From Polytrichum commune (Eukaryota; Streptophyta; Polytrichopsida; Polytrichales; Polytrichaceae), in the NCBI GenBank assembly GCA_950295325.1, contig OX485805.1, forward strand, positions 49,128,758 through 49,192,757: a DNA stretch of 64,000 nucleotides. Direction: 5' to 3'. Positions 1 through 14,060 of this stretch are shown piece after piece. Position numbers and translations under genes: made by a program. Each line of letters begins with the position of its first letter. The stretch's first letter is position 1. A model generated the notes under the pieces. That model saw nothing but the letters and a program-made list of their open reading frames with translations, did no database searches and was not told where the DNA came from.

Positions 1-1
1 C

Positions 2-280
2 AACCAGTCTGTTGCGAAACATAGGGCAGCCGATTTGGAAGAGCTGGAGGCGTGGATAGACACTGGGTTTGGCGAAACAACTGAAGCTTGCAATAATTAC
101 ACGCGGCATGAAGAGGGCAGTAATCCACACGAGAAGCTGCTGGAGCATCTTGACACAGCCGAACTGGAGCGCTTAATAGCATCATACTCCTCGTATGACG
201 AACAATATCCCAGATACGACTCGCTTGCAGAGGTCCACGACCCCATCGCTTACGGAGGAGGGTTGTGGCACTTCTCGTAA
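2..280 (+). CDS. 3' end of an unidentified protein-coding gene
   Basis: A reading frame open from the window edge runs 92 codons to a TAA at 278-280. No ATG lies near its left edge, so this is the tail of a gene or last exon that begins outside the window. The peptide is acidic and rich in Glu, Leu and Tyr (for example ELERLIASYSSYDEQYP) and ends in GGGLWHFS. I do not recognise the family. A possible splice donor (GTAATG) overlaps the stop, so the stop could lie in an intron. Length and amino-acid composition favour real coding sequence over chance. Confidence 0.4.
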   Translation, partial: NQSVAKHRAADLEELEAWIDTGFGETTEACNNYTRHEEGSNPHEKLLEHLDTAELERLIASYSSYDEQYPRYDSLAEVHDPIAYGGGLWHFS

Positions 281-2531
281 TGTCGATGAATTCCTACACT
301 ACAGCGCCAGGCTCATGAGTAATAGAAGTACAAATCTAGTGAGGCGCTAAATCAAGTGGCCGAGAGCAATCTATTGACACGGAGGAGATTCAGAAGTTCG
401 ATCGGAAGCTCTTCCAAGATTCAAGGAAGACTACTCAAATGTCAATCATCCTTGTGTAAGTTTAGTATCAACCTTCCACTGGGGTCATTGAGTTTGGTGT
501 TGGATTGTTGAATCTTTGAATTTCTGATCTGTAGACGCAAAATACTGATACATGGCTGAATTCTATTACATAACATTGTTGCGCTACATGGTCCCGCTAC
601 ATGGCTCGAAACGGCACAAATTATAATAGTCTCACTTTTTCATTTGAATCAGCTAATAAATAGGAGAGTGTACCTAGAGTCTGTGGTGGGCATGCTTGTT
701 GAGTGGTTGAAATGTTGAACTTGCTTTCTGAATCTTGTCCTGTATAGCTAGGCATTGTACAAGAAATTGAGCTTCTTGCAGAATTGGCTTCTACCATGGC
801 TCCAATTGCAATTTGTGAAGTTTGTGACTGACCTTGCATCTTTGGAGCTTGTGGAGAGCATGAAGAACAGAAGGAGCTGCATCTCTCTGGTTGACACTGA
901 AGGAGTGTAAGCACAGATCATCCCTCGTTGGCACTCCATACTTGTCTTGTGGTTAAATATGGTATGATGTGATGTTTGAACTGTTATGATGATGATATTC
1001 CACGTTGGCGTACCTAATTGCTTGGACGCAATCCTTCCTGACACTTAGTGTGTTATAGAGGATAAATGTTAGCAAGCAGCAGACGGACAACGGCTAATAT
1101 TTGCCAGCACCGCCATTCTACGAAATAATATAATGTGAGCACATTGTACAAAACCAACATCAAAGAGGGTGTAGATTGGTTTGGTAGACCAGGGCAATTG
1201 TATATGCAGTAGGCAGACAGCAGACAGCAAGAGAATAGACTTTAGCCTCCACTGCATTAGTTAGAGTTAGCAATTTCAAGTTGAGTAGTATGTCAGTATT
1301 TGAAGTTTGCACAGTTTGAGACCATTCATGTTGTTCTTAGGTTAGCAAGATGAGAGTGAACTGAAGTTAGCCAATTCTATGGTTGAACTGGCTGGATGGA
1401 AGTGAGCTAAAGCTATGTACAAATTGTCCATCTTGTGTGGATAAAGTGTAATCCAAGTTATATAATTTTTACAAATTAAATGTTTGAGGTGTACCCAATA
1501 TTCAATATGATAACGTGTATTATTTGGTTAGTAACCCTTACAGGACTCCTTGATGTCATGAATCATGAATATTGGTATCCTGTAAGACAAGATGCAAGTG
1601 TCACAAATTTTTCTCAAAGATGAAGAATAGGGAAATTCATGTATGGGTTATTTTAAACAGGGTTGCTTGTGACATAATTATCTAAAAATGGAAGTATGAA
1701 GCTCTAGTACATGTTTCTTTTCATGAATCTATACTGAAAACAAAGGCCGAACTTAAAATTAAGCCTGTCAATAACTGAAACGGGAAAATCCAGCTATGAT
1801 CCTGTCTTCAGAGTGAAAGGATTGTGGGTAGGAGAGAAGCATTCACGCTCTTGTCAACTCCATGATCTCTGGAAACTTAGACAAACTCAGTAACATCGAC
1901 AGAAACAGTGAGTGATACTATGTGTTTGAAAATGAAATAATAACTTTGATGGAAAATGGGTCCAGTTGTAGGTTTATAAGCACTCTAACCCAAATTCTTT
2001 CTTCAACATGAAACTAATTCTTGGTCGTCTGCAATCTCACTCCTTGTCTGTTCTAATTACAAGTAGCATCCTTCAATATTCACTTGTTTGGAGTAGCTTT
2101 AAGGTAAAGCACCAGAAAAGCAGTCAACCAAGCTGTACTAGACTTCTTAGGTACTCTGATGATACTTCTCATCCGATACAAAATCAATGTCAAATACAGA
2201 TTTCAGCCTATGAAGTTAGACCTAGCCTATTCACATGAGGTGTATGATGCAATCCAGACCTTGTGACGGAGTCACAGATTTTGGCAAGGTTCATCATATG
2301 CTAACAATCACAAACCGCCACAACTATGTACTGACTTCAATAGATTCAAAAACAAGTGCTCTGTATGAGAAGATTATTATAAGGAATCTATTCTCTAACA
2401 AAAGGACAATACAACAGTCTCAATGTTAAGTGACCAAAGGTTCTACGTAGTGAATCCTTTTTGCCAGAGAAATGTTTTAATGAGGTGCTGTTTGGTATGC
2501 ATGTTGCACCAAAACGCTTGAAATAGTTGCA
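281..2531. other. Spacer, no supported gene
   Basis: AT-rich sequence with only short open frames. One stretch at about 781-909 (plus) follows a good splice acceptor and reads as a plausible short terminal exon ending in TAA, but it cannot be joined to the 1-280 frame directly. The right part is probably the 3' UTR and downstream region of the DUF3754 gene, which ends at 2532 on the minus strand. Confidence 0.5.
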
Positions 2532-5500
2532 TCATCGCCGTTGAATCTTTTGTTCCACAAGCTCATCAGTTGTTACACCTATGGCGTCATTGGCTTTCTT
2601 CAGAGGTATATGAGAGTATCTCCCATTTGCATCCTGAAATTAGGTTGTATCAGTAAACATTACCCTTTGACTTCATAAATGATCCATTTGTAGAGAAGAA
2701 ACAGGTGGTTCTTGCATTCAACAACTTCAGAGGAGAAAAATGTTTATATAAAGATGAGTAAGAACAAGTCAGTGTGCGATCAGTGACCATCACTAGGAAT
2801 ATGCAACAAGTGCTCAATAAACATGAAGACAATGCAAATGTACAGCAATACCCAAGACGGCACCAGGCTTACTTTCATAATGATGTCTAACTTTTCGGAC
2901 TTGGCAATCGCATCATACACTTCGAAGTCACATTTCTCATGAAACTTAGTTTCCATCAACTTCTCACAGCGTCTGTCCAATTCCTGCTTTGCCAGAGACA
3001 AACGTCAGCATAGGTGCTTAGAATGTTAGTGTAGAGCTCCACCACTCTGCAGAGCAGAATACACAAACATCGAGCTTCCATAGCTTTCAATAAAGTACAT
3101 ATACTTGTTTCAATGTACTCTCATTCGTTTTACATTTCTCTATTATGACCATCCTTCATTGCTCACCTCCACAGTAGCTTTGCCTTCACTCATCAGCATA
3201 AAGTATGCGAGAATCACTTCTTTGACCTGCACAATCAGTGCTGTTGATGATAATTGAATCTTGAATGAATGCCTCCAATCACAAGACACATTCACACTTA
3301 TAATCAACTTCTAGTTGCCAAGTCTGCAAGCAACAACTTATGGGACAATACTAGCGAATTACTTGTTCTTGAATTGCAATTTCCTACATTGCAATTAACA
3401 TTCATACTTTGACAGGTTTGGATAAAACCTCAATATAACTAGGCCTTGAAATATGGGTCAGGACAACGTCTACTGCTATGGACAAAATAAGAGAATCTTT
3501 GAGTACTCGGGTTGATACCCTAATGATACTAGAATGGTTTTAGGGAGGTATAAAGGTTTTTGAATGTTGTATAGACCTGAATGGTATCAAAAAAATATCA
3601 ATCTCCATACCTGTACCCTAGTAGTATCCAAAAGCTGTAAAATCTTTATGACATATATACCCGAGTAGTATCAAAAAAAGGTGATACCAGGCCAACACTG
3701 GCCCCTACTGCAGACAAGGGCAAACATAACTGAACTGGAGTGATGTATTTTTGGGCACCCTAGATGGACAACATACCTCTTGCTGGATGACATCATCACA
3801 GAGATGGAGAAGGGTGCCCCTTCCACTGTCAAGTTGCTTGTCATACAAGGATTTGGTGATGAGATTCTGATAGAGCACAAGATTTGCCTGAAATCTGCAG
3901 AACATCACAAAGGAGATGTCCGTTCATCTTAGCTCAGACAGTTAGAGGCCAGCCTCCATTTTATCTTTAATTTGCTACAAGTAACCTAAATTGCTTGGCA
4001 AACTTTGGCAACATGGTTGTTCACATGAGTGTTGCATATCTTTATCTATCGTCTGCATTGCTGACATGCACACATCCTATTGGATATGGTGCAGACTCCC
4101 TCAAGAGGGTTTGTATATCGACAGAGTTAGCAGGCTTCTTCCCCATTTCTCCAAAATCTCCATGTTTTATTTGACCAAGTCCATTTCATCAGTAATAGCA
4201 AGTTTCCAAACAAGGGAAGCACTTACCCAAAATATATCTTTGCGATGTATCCAATAATGCCACCCAGGACCGCTATTAACAGCCAAACATCAACCTTCCC
4301 CACTTCTGTAGATCCAATCAAAGCAACCTGCAGAAAAAGGTTTGTCAAATTATGATTTGATGAAGAATAAAGAAACCCAATCCTTTTACTAGTCGATCTA
4401 GAAATTCAATGCCCAATAGGGGCCCAATGACATTGTCCTAACCATCAGAATCTGAAAGGTCCCTTCTAACAGTTTAACTCCAGACATGAATGCACCCAAT
4501 TCCTCCTGACTGTGTGCAGCTACGAATAAATCCTCAACCTACACATGACAAGCTTACCAGGCCAAGAACTGCAGATATAGATAACTTGACCCAATCCATT
4601 GGTGTCAAACCTGGGTTCTTCTTCTCAGGCTGCAACGGCAACAGATACAAGGTTCAAAAAGTGTTGTTTTCATATAAAAGGAGTCTCACTGACATAAAAT
4701 CCAACTAAAGAAGCACTTGAGAGGAAAATACAAATGAAGTACCACAGGGTTCTGTCTCGTTCAACACAAAAGAGTTATTTTTTGGAAGAAATTTGCCACG
4801 TGTTAGATTCACATTCGTCAAAACCTCGTTGAATCCACATGGAAGTTACCTTTCGGCAATCAGTCTTGAAACAGACATATCTCTAAGGATAGACCTCAAA
4901 GTTTATCAACCTTAAGTTGGTGACTGACCTCGATTGTAGACTTTCATATACCTATAGAGGAAATAGTCAGACATAAAGATACAACAGTCAATGAAGCAGT
5001 TGGACTAGAAAATCGCCATTGTAAGACTTACAAGGACAAGTTCCATGTCTGCCATGGGTATTTTCTGGAAGTGACGAATATGGATGGCCCGGTCTCCCAA
5101 CGGATCAAGGATATGATGAGGTTTGGAGGCTTTCCTGTTCAGCAGAAAGTTTCAAAGTCATCATAAATTGGTTGACATATTGGACTTGGAAGAGTCATCC
5201 TGAAAGCAATGAAGGAATGAATTGGACGAAGAAACTATCCTTGTTCAAAGTGCCCTTACGGCACCTTTGACAATATATAATATGTGCATCAAAAAGGTCC
5301 GCCTCCCTCACAGGTGCTCATATTTTAATGTGTATTGTGCACCAAGTAACTGAAATGACTACCTGTAAACCACAATTATGCGTTCAAATGTTGGCTCCTG
5401 AACGGTATTCTCTGTAAAGAGATTCTTGAAACTGCAAGCACAATACTTCAGTTTGTCAATTTGAAACCGGATATAAATAGTGTTGAACCCAACTTCATCA

Positions 5501-8204
5501 TGGAGAACATTGACATCATTGGATGGCAATATTCTTGACGTTTGGTTATTCCTATACCTTCCCTAAAATCTCCTTTCTCCTAAATCTGGTTTTTTATAAG
5601 GTCTCATCCTACTGATCATCTCTTCCTCAAGAAGTTGCTTAGATCAACAATCCAGAATTTAATTCTCATACTACAATCCCACATTTATACCACAAAAAAT
5701 TGTCTTCTACTTCCTCAATGGGCCTTCATATTCAATAACTCTACTACTGTAAAGTGCTCCAGGCTTTGGCTTTTAACAAATGATTGTTCTTGAAATTTTG
5801 CCACATGGCAGACTTACATTGCTTAACACCAACTCCAATCTCATGTGGAAATTATAGTTCGGGATAAACAAACAAAACCAGGAAGCACCTTACAGTACTT
5901 TTCGACCTTGTGTGGGGCATCAAAAATGAATGTTCCCAAGCCAAATCGAGGTAACTTATAAAGTTCTAATTTATCAAGTGGTACATTACACATACCTGAT
6001 GTCCATATTCTGGATTCTGATACGTTCAAAGTAAAGGTCCTGTTCATCATGCTTAGCAGATGTTTCTGCCTCATCTGTAGTGTTCTGTGGTATTGGATTG
6101 TCTTTTGGCTTCTTCCTTGACAAAGAATGTGAAAGAACAACTGGCTCATGATGCACTTTTTTCATGCTGTATATGCAAACAGAAAGAAATCGTGTTTTGC
6201 GAATTAGTCCTCCTTAATTGCTCAGAAAAGAGGAATTTTGAGCAAGGCAAGATATGCAGAACTTAGTTTTCAGGCATGAACTGTGCATTCTATACTTGTA
6301 TAAAGTAGCGCATTTGAGAAAAGACAAATACACTGGTTTTCCACATGTGACTATTGGAACTTCGTAAGTTGGGCTCCTTTATGGCAGAATTCATACCCTA
6401 CTTTCTGCAGAATCCAGTTCCATGTGCGTGAAATGAGGAGGTCCAGCTTTTGCATGATGAAGTAGTCAGTTGTTTTATCAAGTCCTACCCCGCGACGGAA
6501 AATTACATACTGGTAGCAGAAGAACCAGCAAAGTGAACAGATCAGTAAATGTGGAATAAGAATCATCAGAACCTGCGCTTAACAGTTACTGTAAGTAGAA
6601 TAGAGTGAAATTAACTAGAGTTGAGAAGCACTGTAAAAGAGTCTAATACCTGATTTGCAAACGAAGGGACTTCATCAACTTCATTCTCCTTGAAATAGGT
6701 GGTAAACAACTTCTTATCCAACTGCAAGCACCCATCATCTTTGAATAGTCACTAAAACAATCTCAGAAAGTTTGCAGCAACCAAAAACATTTACTTACTG
6801 AGAAATTCCAATAATGACCTGTCTAAGCTAGCACTTAGCCTGAAATTCCACAAGTTGTGAAAGCAAGAACATCAATGCTAGAAGATGTTCATGTTTAGAG
6901 ACAAGAAAATTATTGAGACTCCGAAGTTTACCCTCACAGGAAGAAAACAATAGAACATGAAGGCAAGCCACAAAGAGAAGCACCTTAGCTTTGTCAACAG
7001 CAATTGGCATGTTCAGTAGGTACTGGCCTGCAGTTGCGACTTCCACCTCAGCATCATTCAGTAACTTAAAGTTGCTCTTATTCATCACCTGATGTATAAG
7101 AATGGTAGGGAAATCAGTTTCTAACCATCAAGAGATTTTTGAACCACTTCGTGCGCTTTGGACATTCCATTATAACTTGCTTCTGGAACAAATACAAACA
7201 TAGGTTACACAAGCTTTCTTTGCACCTGGAATAAGATCTTCAAAAAGCGTTGCTCCAGTTGGTCCACCTTTGCAGGACCATGATGGAGTTGCTCCAACTT
7301 CCTCTTGCCATTCACTGGGTCAAACAAGGAATACAGCTGCTGCAAACCACAATATAAGATGATTAATGATGATAGTCTACACCACTTAATGATGATCTGT
7401 CCTGAAGATAGGTTACAATGAGGTGTCAACTAATGAGAGCTTGCCACTTGACTATGCTTGGCATTCATGCATGTGATCAAGGACCTTGATTCTTGAGATT
7501 TCATTGAAGCTAGAACAAAAAGAGAACATCTGGTCCTTACACATGCTTAAAAATGCCATGAAACATGACTTTTACCAAAGTTGACAACCTATTGTCTTTT
7601 CTAAGATGTCACTTGATATTGAATGATCAGGTCCAGATGAGATTCCATTATGAAGTGGTGGGATACAGAGTTTTGAGACAACATTCTGGAAAATAAAGAT
7701 GGCAGTCTTACATTCAGATCTTCAAACTGGAGGTGGTACCAAGCACGAACAGTTGCTTCAATGCGCTTGCACAAAACTCTGAATTCCTGTCTCTCATCTG
7801 GACCTGTCATTCAATATTTCCAGAGTAATAAGGCCAGGTTACAATCAATGCCAAGTAGAAGTATGGACAATGAAAAAAACTATCTGCGTCATGTCAACAA
7901 TTACCCATTTCCTGCAATTCCTACCTTTTCAATTTATGCCTCACCATTTACATGTACAACCATTGTTTGTGGTTAAATTCCAATATCAAAGTTATAAGAT
8001 CATTGTTTTCTTGCCATTTTCACTCTCCTGCTCTCAAGAAAGAATAGTATGCCTAAATCACAAGCCAGAAACTTACAAACATGGTTTACTCTGGACAAAG
8101 ATATTACCTGTAAGATTACACAATCCCTCAATGAGTTTTGTCTTGGAAATGGCAATCACACTCTCCCGGTCAATCTGCAAAATGTCTTTCCTTTTCTGCA
8201 TCAT
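2532..8204 (-). CDS. DUF3754 (TMEM143-like) membrane protein, 15 exons
   Basis: Complete multi-exon gene of the plant DUF3754 family; biochemical function unknown. Exons (minus): 8204-8108, 7803-7712, 7339-7226, 7088-6984, 6721-6650, 6509-6397, 6166-5996, 5431-5363, 5134-5032, 4629-4558, 4327-4227, 3894-3777, 3226-3167, 2983-2873, 2633-2532. All junctions are GT-AG, phases agree, and the exons total 1,500 nt (499 aa plus stop). Recognisable blocks in order: [87 protein letters not shown], two adjacent hydrophobic membrane helices, then [20 protein letters not shown] and a C-terminal regulatory-looking helix-rich part. From memory the Arabidopsis homologue has nearly the same length and start. 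The chosen ATG is the first of an ATG pair in the 5'-most exon; that exon is open up to a splice acceptor after 8228, so an upstream 5' UTR intron or extra coding exon is possible. No interruption seen. Confidence 0.93.
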
Positions 8205-8228
8205 TTCCGCTCCCCTTGAAAGCCACTC

Positions 8229-11200
8229 CTGCATTCAATCCAATGTTAAGAATGAATGTGTCCATATGTGGTTCTCAAATAAAACCACACACCTTAAATT
8301 GAGGGTATTCTAGGGCATCCAATTAAACGAATTGTGTGTTCGCTGAAAGCACAGGACATGTCCAAATGTGTCCACACATGGGTAACATTAGACCCCATTT
8401 TATGTACCTTAAATATTTTAAATGGACAATAGTGTTCCCAGCTCAGAAGAATTAACAATAGCTGATACCCAACCGCTAAAGTTTTCTAATCCTCTTCTTT
8501 ATGTCCAGAACATCAAAGCCTAGATTACCGAAAGTTTTCATTGTGTGTGGTGAGAATAATTCGGCAGTGCAGTTTGAAGCCTTACTTGCACTATGAGCTA
8601 GTCAACCTCAAGGGCCAAAAACGTTTTAAACTCAGTAGCTGTACTGAAATGTGAAAACTGATACACCAAATATGTGATAAAGTGTGGGTAAGACAATAAT
8701 CGGGATACCAACCAATCAGAGGATGTAAGTCAAGATTGGATCGAAAAGTGCTCCAAATTGGAACAGTAAATAAACCTCCTAAAATTTGCAGCGGTCCTCA
8801 GTATATCACGTACTTGATGTAGCATTAAGCAAGATAAAACAAACAGAATAGGAACAAAACTATCCAGAAAAGGTTGTGGTGCTAATTAGTCGTTTGCTTC
8901 ATCAATGTCCTCAAGATGAAGGAAGAAACCAGACACAGCAAGGGGATGATAAAAAAAATACTTCCAGTGTCAGGATGCACGTGGAATGTGGACAACACTG
9001 TCAGTTGAGAATGAGTGGTAGCTCCAACATTTGGCTGTGACGTCACTAATTTTTAATCCTTAATAAAAGTGGAGCATATTGCTGACAACTTCTACAACTT
9101 CTAACGTATTATATCCGATCTTGATAGAAGAAAAAAAAATTAGTGCAGAAAAATGGATACATGTCCATTTTATCCAACCTTGAAAGGAGAAAAGACGCTG
9201 GAGGAAGATCACAGGAAAAGAATCCCCCTCTGTAGATTAAATCTCTTCAGACATAATGACATCTAAACTCATAAATCCATGTCAAATATGGATACTGTCA
9301 GGAGAGAGCAAATTGCAGCCCTAACTTCTGGTGAAGAAATCGATAAGGTGCTGGGCATTCACAAAATGGAGGACACTGCCGTCATTCTCACTCACTTACT
9401 ACCAAGTCATCTTGAATGACATGTCAATATTTAGGGAAACGGGATGTGTACCCACACTTCATAGAAAAGTATAGTCACCCACTTTTCTTTCTAGCGCCAT
9501 ATCCAACATACTTACATGTCACGGTGGCCATCACCCCAAATGCACCACCAGCAAGCTTTGAAATTTTGAAGCCTGCGAATCCTCATCTACAAACAAGAGG
9601 CTCAAAAAAAATTTGCAAGAACCCAGGCAGAATGCTGCATTTTCAGAGGATCAAGAAAGGAAAATTGTTCCAGCAATCTACCCTGCGCAGTGTGCTATAC
9701 CTTCGTACAAGCAGAGGTGCTCAATTTGTAGAAAGAAGAAGCAGCTCACAAGTGACGTAATATGAAAGCTGTGCAACGCATTGCAACAATAGAGGCACGA
9801 ACCAATTTCACTTTCCGAAACTGGATGTTCGAGTGAGTAGAAAGAAACCCCAAAACTACAGGATAACAGGCTCGCAGACCACCACCCAATGGCTCGAACC
9901 TGCGGGCAAAAAAGCTTTAAAATTCGTCTACTCTCAGCATTCAAATTACCTTGGAACGGCGACAAAAGAAGAATTTGCGAATTCCCAAGGCTCAAACACC
10001 TTGAAACATGGCACAAAAGGCACGGGAAACGGCTCCTAGCTGCCCGGGCGCGTGATCCAGAGGCGAAGAAGTGTGATGTCGTAGCTGGAAAGCGCTTTTG
10101 CATTTGTTTGAAAAAGTCGGAGAAGGAGGAGCTAGTAAAGCATCCTCGTTGTGCTACTAAAAGTTGATGGTCGGTGCTGGAGCTCACCAATAGACCAGGA
10201 GAGTGCCGGTCCACCTCGGATCCCACGCTGGACGCAGATTCTGCTTAGGTGGAATGAAAAGCCACGTCACCCACGAGCATAGACGCAAATCTCCTCACTA
10301 ACCATAAGGTAAGCAGGCCACCTCCGAGTAGGCAACTCACTCCCTTGCACCAGGTTTTAATCACTAATAATGCACTCTATTGTAACATGCAGTGTTATAA
10401 TGTTTCACACTTTATAATTAAAACATGTCAATCATGGAAGTAGGCTTTAAATTATAGTACCTACTTATTGGGCATTCTATTAAATATAGCAGACCCCCCT
10501 CGTAAATATTTAAGGAAAGCAAAACACACACTAGAGAATCACCCCACCAACACCACTTTGAATGGTTGGAGTAAACACACATGGTGTCTTGCAGTCCATG
10601 CTCGAAGCCTCTCTCCCTCATTGCTAGTCCAACATAAACTTTGCCTAACCCTACAAGCTCCCCTACAGCAAGATCTTCACCTCCCACAAAATCATAACTC
10701 GCTTATGAATATTGTATGAAAGCTAAGAAGTTGCACAAGTTGGACATCAAGTGGTATCTTTGCACTTGTACACTTAAGAAACAAGATACATGTAATCGCA
10801 CATACAAGTGTAACTATTTGGACTTTATATATATATATATATGCAAAATACAAATTCTAAATTAATTTGGTAGCCAAAAAGTAGCCAACTTTGTAAAGGT
10901 GTTGTTGTACATGTTTGAACTTAAACACCCTTGATAGACTTTCTACTCCACTCATAATATAGTCAACATTGTAAAAATACCAAGATTATTGGAAAATAAA
11001 AAAATGTAGGCAATTTTTGGAGGTTTCGTTTTTTAGATATTGTAATGTGAACCTCTAATGAGTTGTGTTGCCTATAAGACTTGCATATGATATTGCATTA
11101 CCTACGTGGAGTGCACTTGTGCCCACCCATATGCCAAGTGGGTTGGGAGTCTTTTCATACAAATCAAGGAACCCATCCCCATTAAGGATGGGTGGGTGAC

Positions 11201-12780
11201 ATGCTCATATGGGTGGATTGGCAAAGTTTGACTTACATTCCCACTCATTTGGGAGGGTAACCCACCTTGGACCTACCTTACTCTAAATGAACATAGGCTT
11301 TGCCAAGTGGTTGATTCTTAGCACTAGCATATACATTATGGTTATTTAATCATAATTCGATATCAGTCTCCCAAACACCTTCATATTAATCCAAGCATGT
11401 AACACTAGGTAATAGACATTTAATAGTTGTTAGATAGTTTTTTGGTTTCAATTGAAAGGGCCAAGTGTCACATGATAAGGGTCCTACATGCCTACCCGGT
11501 TTGGCCATACTACATGGCCCGCTTGTCAAGGGTAGGGTTGGGGGCAAATGGAGGTAGCCCCTTAAACATACACTTTTAGCTTTGCACTCGCCTCTTGTAG
11601 GATAAGAAAGACTCAATTTGTGCAAGCTACTTAGCAAATCTAAATCTTGCATGTAGCTATTTTCCTGATAATTTTTGGAGCTTATAGGAGTAATATTATT
11701 TTATCTATAGTCAAAGTGAAGATTTTATTTCTCATCCAATATTTGATTCATACATGTCCCTCAATTATGTTGACTATGAAAACTTACACACAATACATCC
11801 ATCCTAGATTTTGCTTTCTACTTCAAGTCTACACTTGTCTTTCTCATATCCATCCATAGGAACAAGACATAGTAACAACAAATTACCACTAAAGAATGTT
11901 TGAATAAAAATAGCGGTTAACCCCTGATGTCCCACAAGACCACATTGTGGTCTTGGGTTTGGGGATAGTACCCCCTAAGCATTGATTGAAGGTCCTTTTT
12001 GAGAAGTCTAGATAGTATTTTTTGGGGAAGTGTGCAAGGTTCACTTCAATAAGATGATTCGAAAAGTGGATTTGGGTTTCCCATATTGTTTATGGTTCTC
12101 CATTGAGCTCATGACCAACCTCCCAACCAATGAACGGTTTTCCCAACATAATCACTATATTCATGAGAACTTTTGATTGCAATCCTTGAATGGTGTTTAT
12201 TTTCAAAGAAAGCTTGTTGGGAATATATTTCTCTATCCATGCAAAAAAGAAAAAATATAAAGCTTTGATTAGTTAAATATTACTTAATCTAAAAATGAAT
12301 TTAAATAATTCAAACGACATGCTTATCGTATTAGTTTTGTTTCATATCTGGTATGTGTGTCACCACAATGATTTTGTATGTAGCACAAAATGGTAGAGAC
12401 AAAACATCAACTTTGATAATCTAAATGATAAGTTTTGTTGACACTCTACACAAAGAGTCGTATTCTTTCATGCATTTAAAAGGAGTTATAAGTCTTCATA
12501 AGATGAACATGTCCACAAATTATCTAAGAAAACTAATGTCATCTTCATTTAGTGAAGTTTTTCTTTAGTTTTATCTTTGAAAATGCTTACACAAAGCATA
12601 TGACCTTATGTAATGATACCCATCATATGGATATGTTCTTCAACTTTGTGTCATCAATTTTGCTTCCTGAATGTTTCATAAAGGAAGCTTGCAAATTTCA
12701 CCTCATATATTGATCCTAAAAATACATATAACCCTAAGGATAGTAAAGGTTAAGAAAGAACACAATCTACTTTGACAGAC
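8229..12780. other. 5' region of the DUF3754 gene and repeat-rich spacer
   Basis: No gene supported. A 182-codon minus-strand frame at 9678-10226 lies on the 5' side of the DUF3754 gene and could belong to a first exon or 5' UTR, but no splice phase linking it to the exon at 8228 could be found, and plus-strand frames overlap it. From 10.3 kb on the sequence is AT-rich (TA microsatellite at about 10828-10842) with diverged repeat copies. Confidence 0.4.
11620..11790 (+). repeat. Dispersed direct repeat, copy 1
   Basis: About 170 bp here (blocks such as AGCAAATCTAAAT, TTTTTGGAGCT, TCAAAGTGAAGATT, GTCCCTCAATTAT) recur in the same order and orientation at 13900-14060, inside the 4.2-kb inverted-repeat element. 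Non-coding; family unknown. Confidence 0.55.
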
Positions 12781-12884
12781 ACAACCAACAATTTCTTTAA
12801 ATAGTCCTTCTAGTGTGGGCCATAGAAACTCTCTAAAGCCCACATTATTTCTCAAATGAAAGTTAATTTGACCCACAACAATTC

Positions 12885-13096
12885 TCGGCCCACATCAAAT
12901 CTCTGGCTCAAAATTACAGTGAGTCACATTAATTGTTTTCCTAAGAAAATGATGTAAGTGCATGTTTTAATTTATGCTCCCTTTATCCTATTTTTGATAT
13001 AAAGTGACTACTTTATATTATATGAGGTGTTCGTTAGAAGTCTTAAGAAAGATTGAGGGGAAGATCCAAGGCCTTGGATGCACGTTATTTGCTCGA
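12885..13096 (+). repeat. Left outer arm of a long inverted repeat (part A)
   Basis: About 210 bp that reappears inverted at 33175-33365. Shared blocks, in order: CAAATCTCT, CACATTA, AAGAAAAT, CTATTTTTGAT, AAAGTGACTA/AAGGTGACTA, TTTATAT..TATGAG, AAGATTGAGGGGAAGATCC (AAGATTAAGAGG in the other arm), then GTTATTTGC. The inner edge is cut by the 4.2-kb element starting at about 13098. The remaining inner piece of this arm is at 17277-17312. Confidence 0.7.
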
Positions 13097-13289
13097 GCCA
13101 ACTAGACAATTAGAATGGCTCATGTTATTTGTTTCCTCGCTAATTTCCCATATACTTGAAACATGCAACCACTGAAAAACACACTGCTTTTCGCAAAACA
13201 AGCAACCGGAGAGACAACCCCACAAATAAAGCCCAAATTCAAACCCCAATTCCAAAACACGAACCCACTAACCGACTCCCATAGCATAA

Positions 13290-13455
13290 CATAACATTAT
13301 TCAGATCCATAACAATGTTATGTGGGATTGAGAATATTCATAGAATATTCTCTGATTTTCTTCACATTCTGTCCGAATGTGGGAAATATAAGGGATAATT
13401 GTGTGGAATGTTGTCAGTCCCATGAGACGTTGTTATGGATCTGAATAATGTTATG
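13290..13455. mobile_element. MITE, 166 bp, perfect 26-bp terminal inverted repeats
   Basis: 13290-13315 (begins CATAACATTATTCAGATCC) is the exact reverse complement of 13430-13455. The interior has no coding capacity and contains a small palindrome (ACATTC..GAATGT). It lies inside the left arm of the 4.2-kb element. An AA dinucleotide flanks both sides, which is too little to call a target duplication. Confidence 0.8.
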
Positions 13456-13899
13456 AACACCCAAACTTACCAATCATGGTTAGTTTTTGGGTCAACCATG
13501 ATAAGGTGTATCACTAACGACGAAATAGAAAGGAATCCTCATGTTTCATATCAAGGACTCATGTTTGAGACAATGTTATTGATAAAATCACTAATCATCA
13601 ATCAACTGTGATGACGAGTTCTATAATTGTGCTAAGTCTTCAATATGAACTTGAGTAAAGTTCAAACTAAAAGCATGAGAACTATTCAAAGAGGTGTCAA
13701 GGACTTTGGAAAAAAGGTGATGGGAAAAGGTGACCCTTTTTCTTAAAGAAAATGTGACTCAACCCCCTCGGCCAATGAAGTAAAAAGCACGCTACTTATT
13801 GGCTTAGAATAGTTAGTTCAATTAAGAAACATGTAATCTAATCTCTTTTAAGCACGTGTCTTTACCATATCACTTATCTTAGAATATGATCCATGCAAT

Positions 13900-14060
13900 T
13901 AGTACAAGATGGTTAGCAAATCCAAATGAAGGTTGTAGCCACTTTCCTCATAAATTTTTGGAGCTCACTTGAATAACTTAACATTCATTATCAAAGTGAA
14001 GATTCTTGTGCTCACTAAACGGTTGTATAGGTCCCTCCAATTATCTTGACTGTTGAACCT
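13900..14060 (+). repeat. Dispersed direct repeat, copy 2
   Basis: Diverged second copy of the 11620-11790 sequence, same orientation, carried within the 4.2-kb element. Confidence 0.55.

Noticed and set aside
781-909. Possible terminal exon after a TTCTTGCAG acceptor
   Set aside because: Reads well for about 40 codons but gives an early stop when joined to the 1-280 frame, and no family could be recognised.
9678-10226. 182-codon frame as first exon of the DUF3754 gene
   Set aside because: The best donor in it (9962 region) has a phase that does not fit the exon at 8228, and the gene has a good start at 8204.
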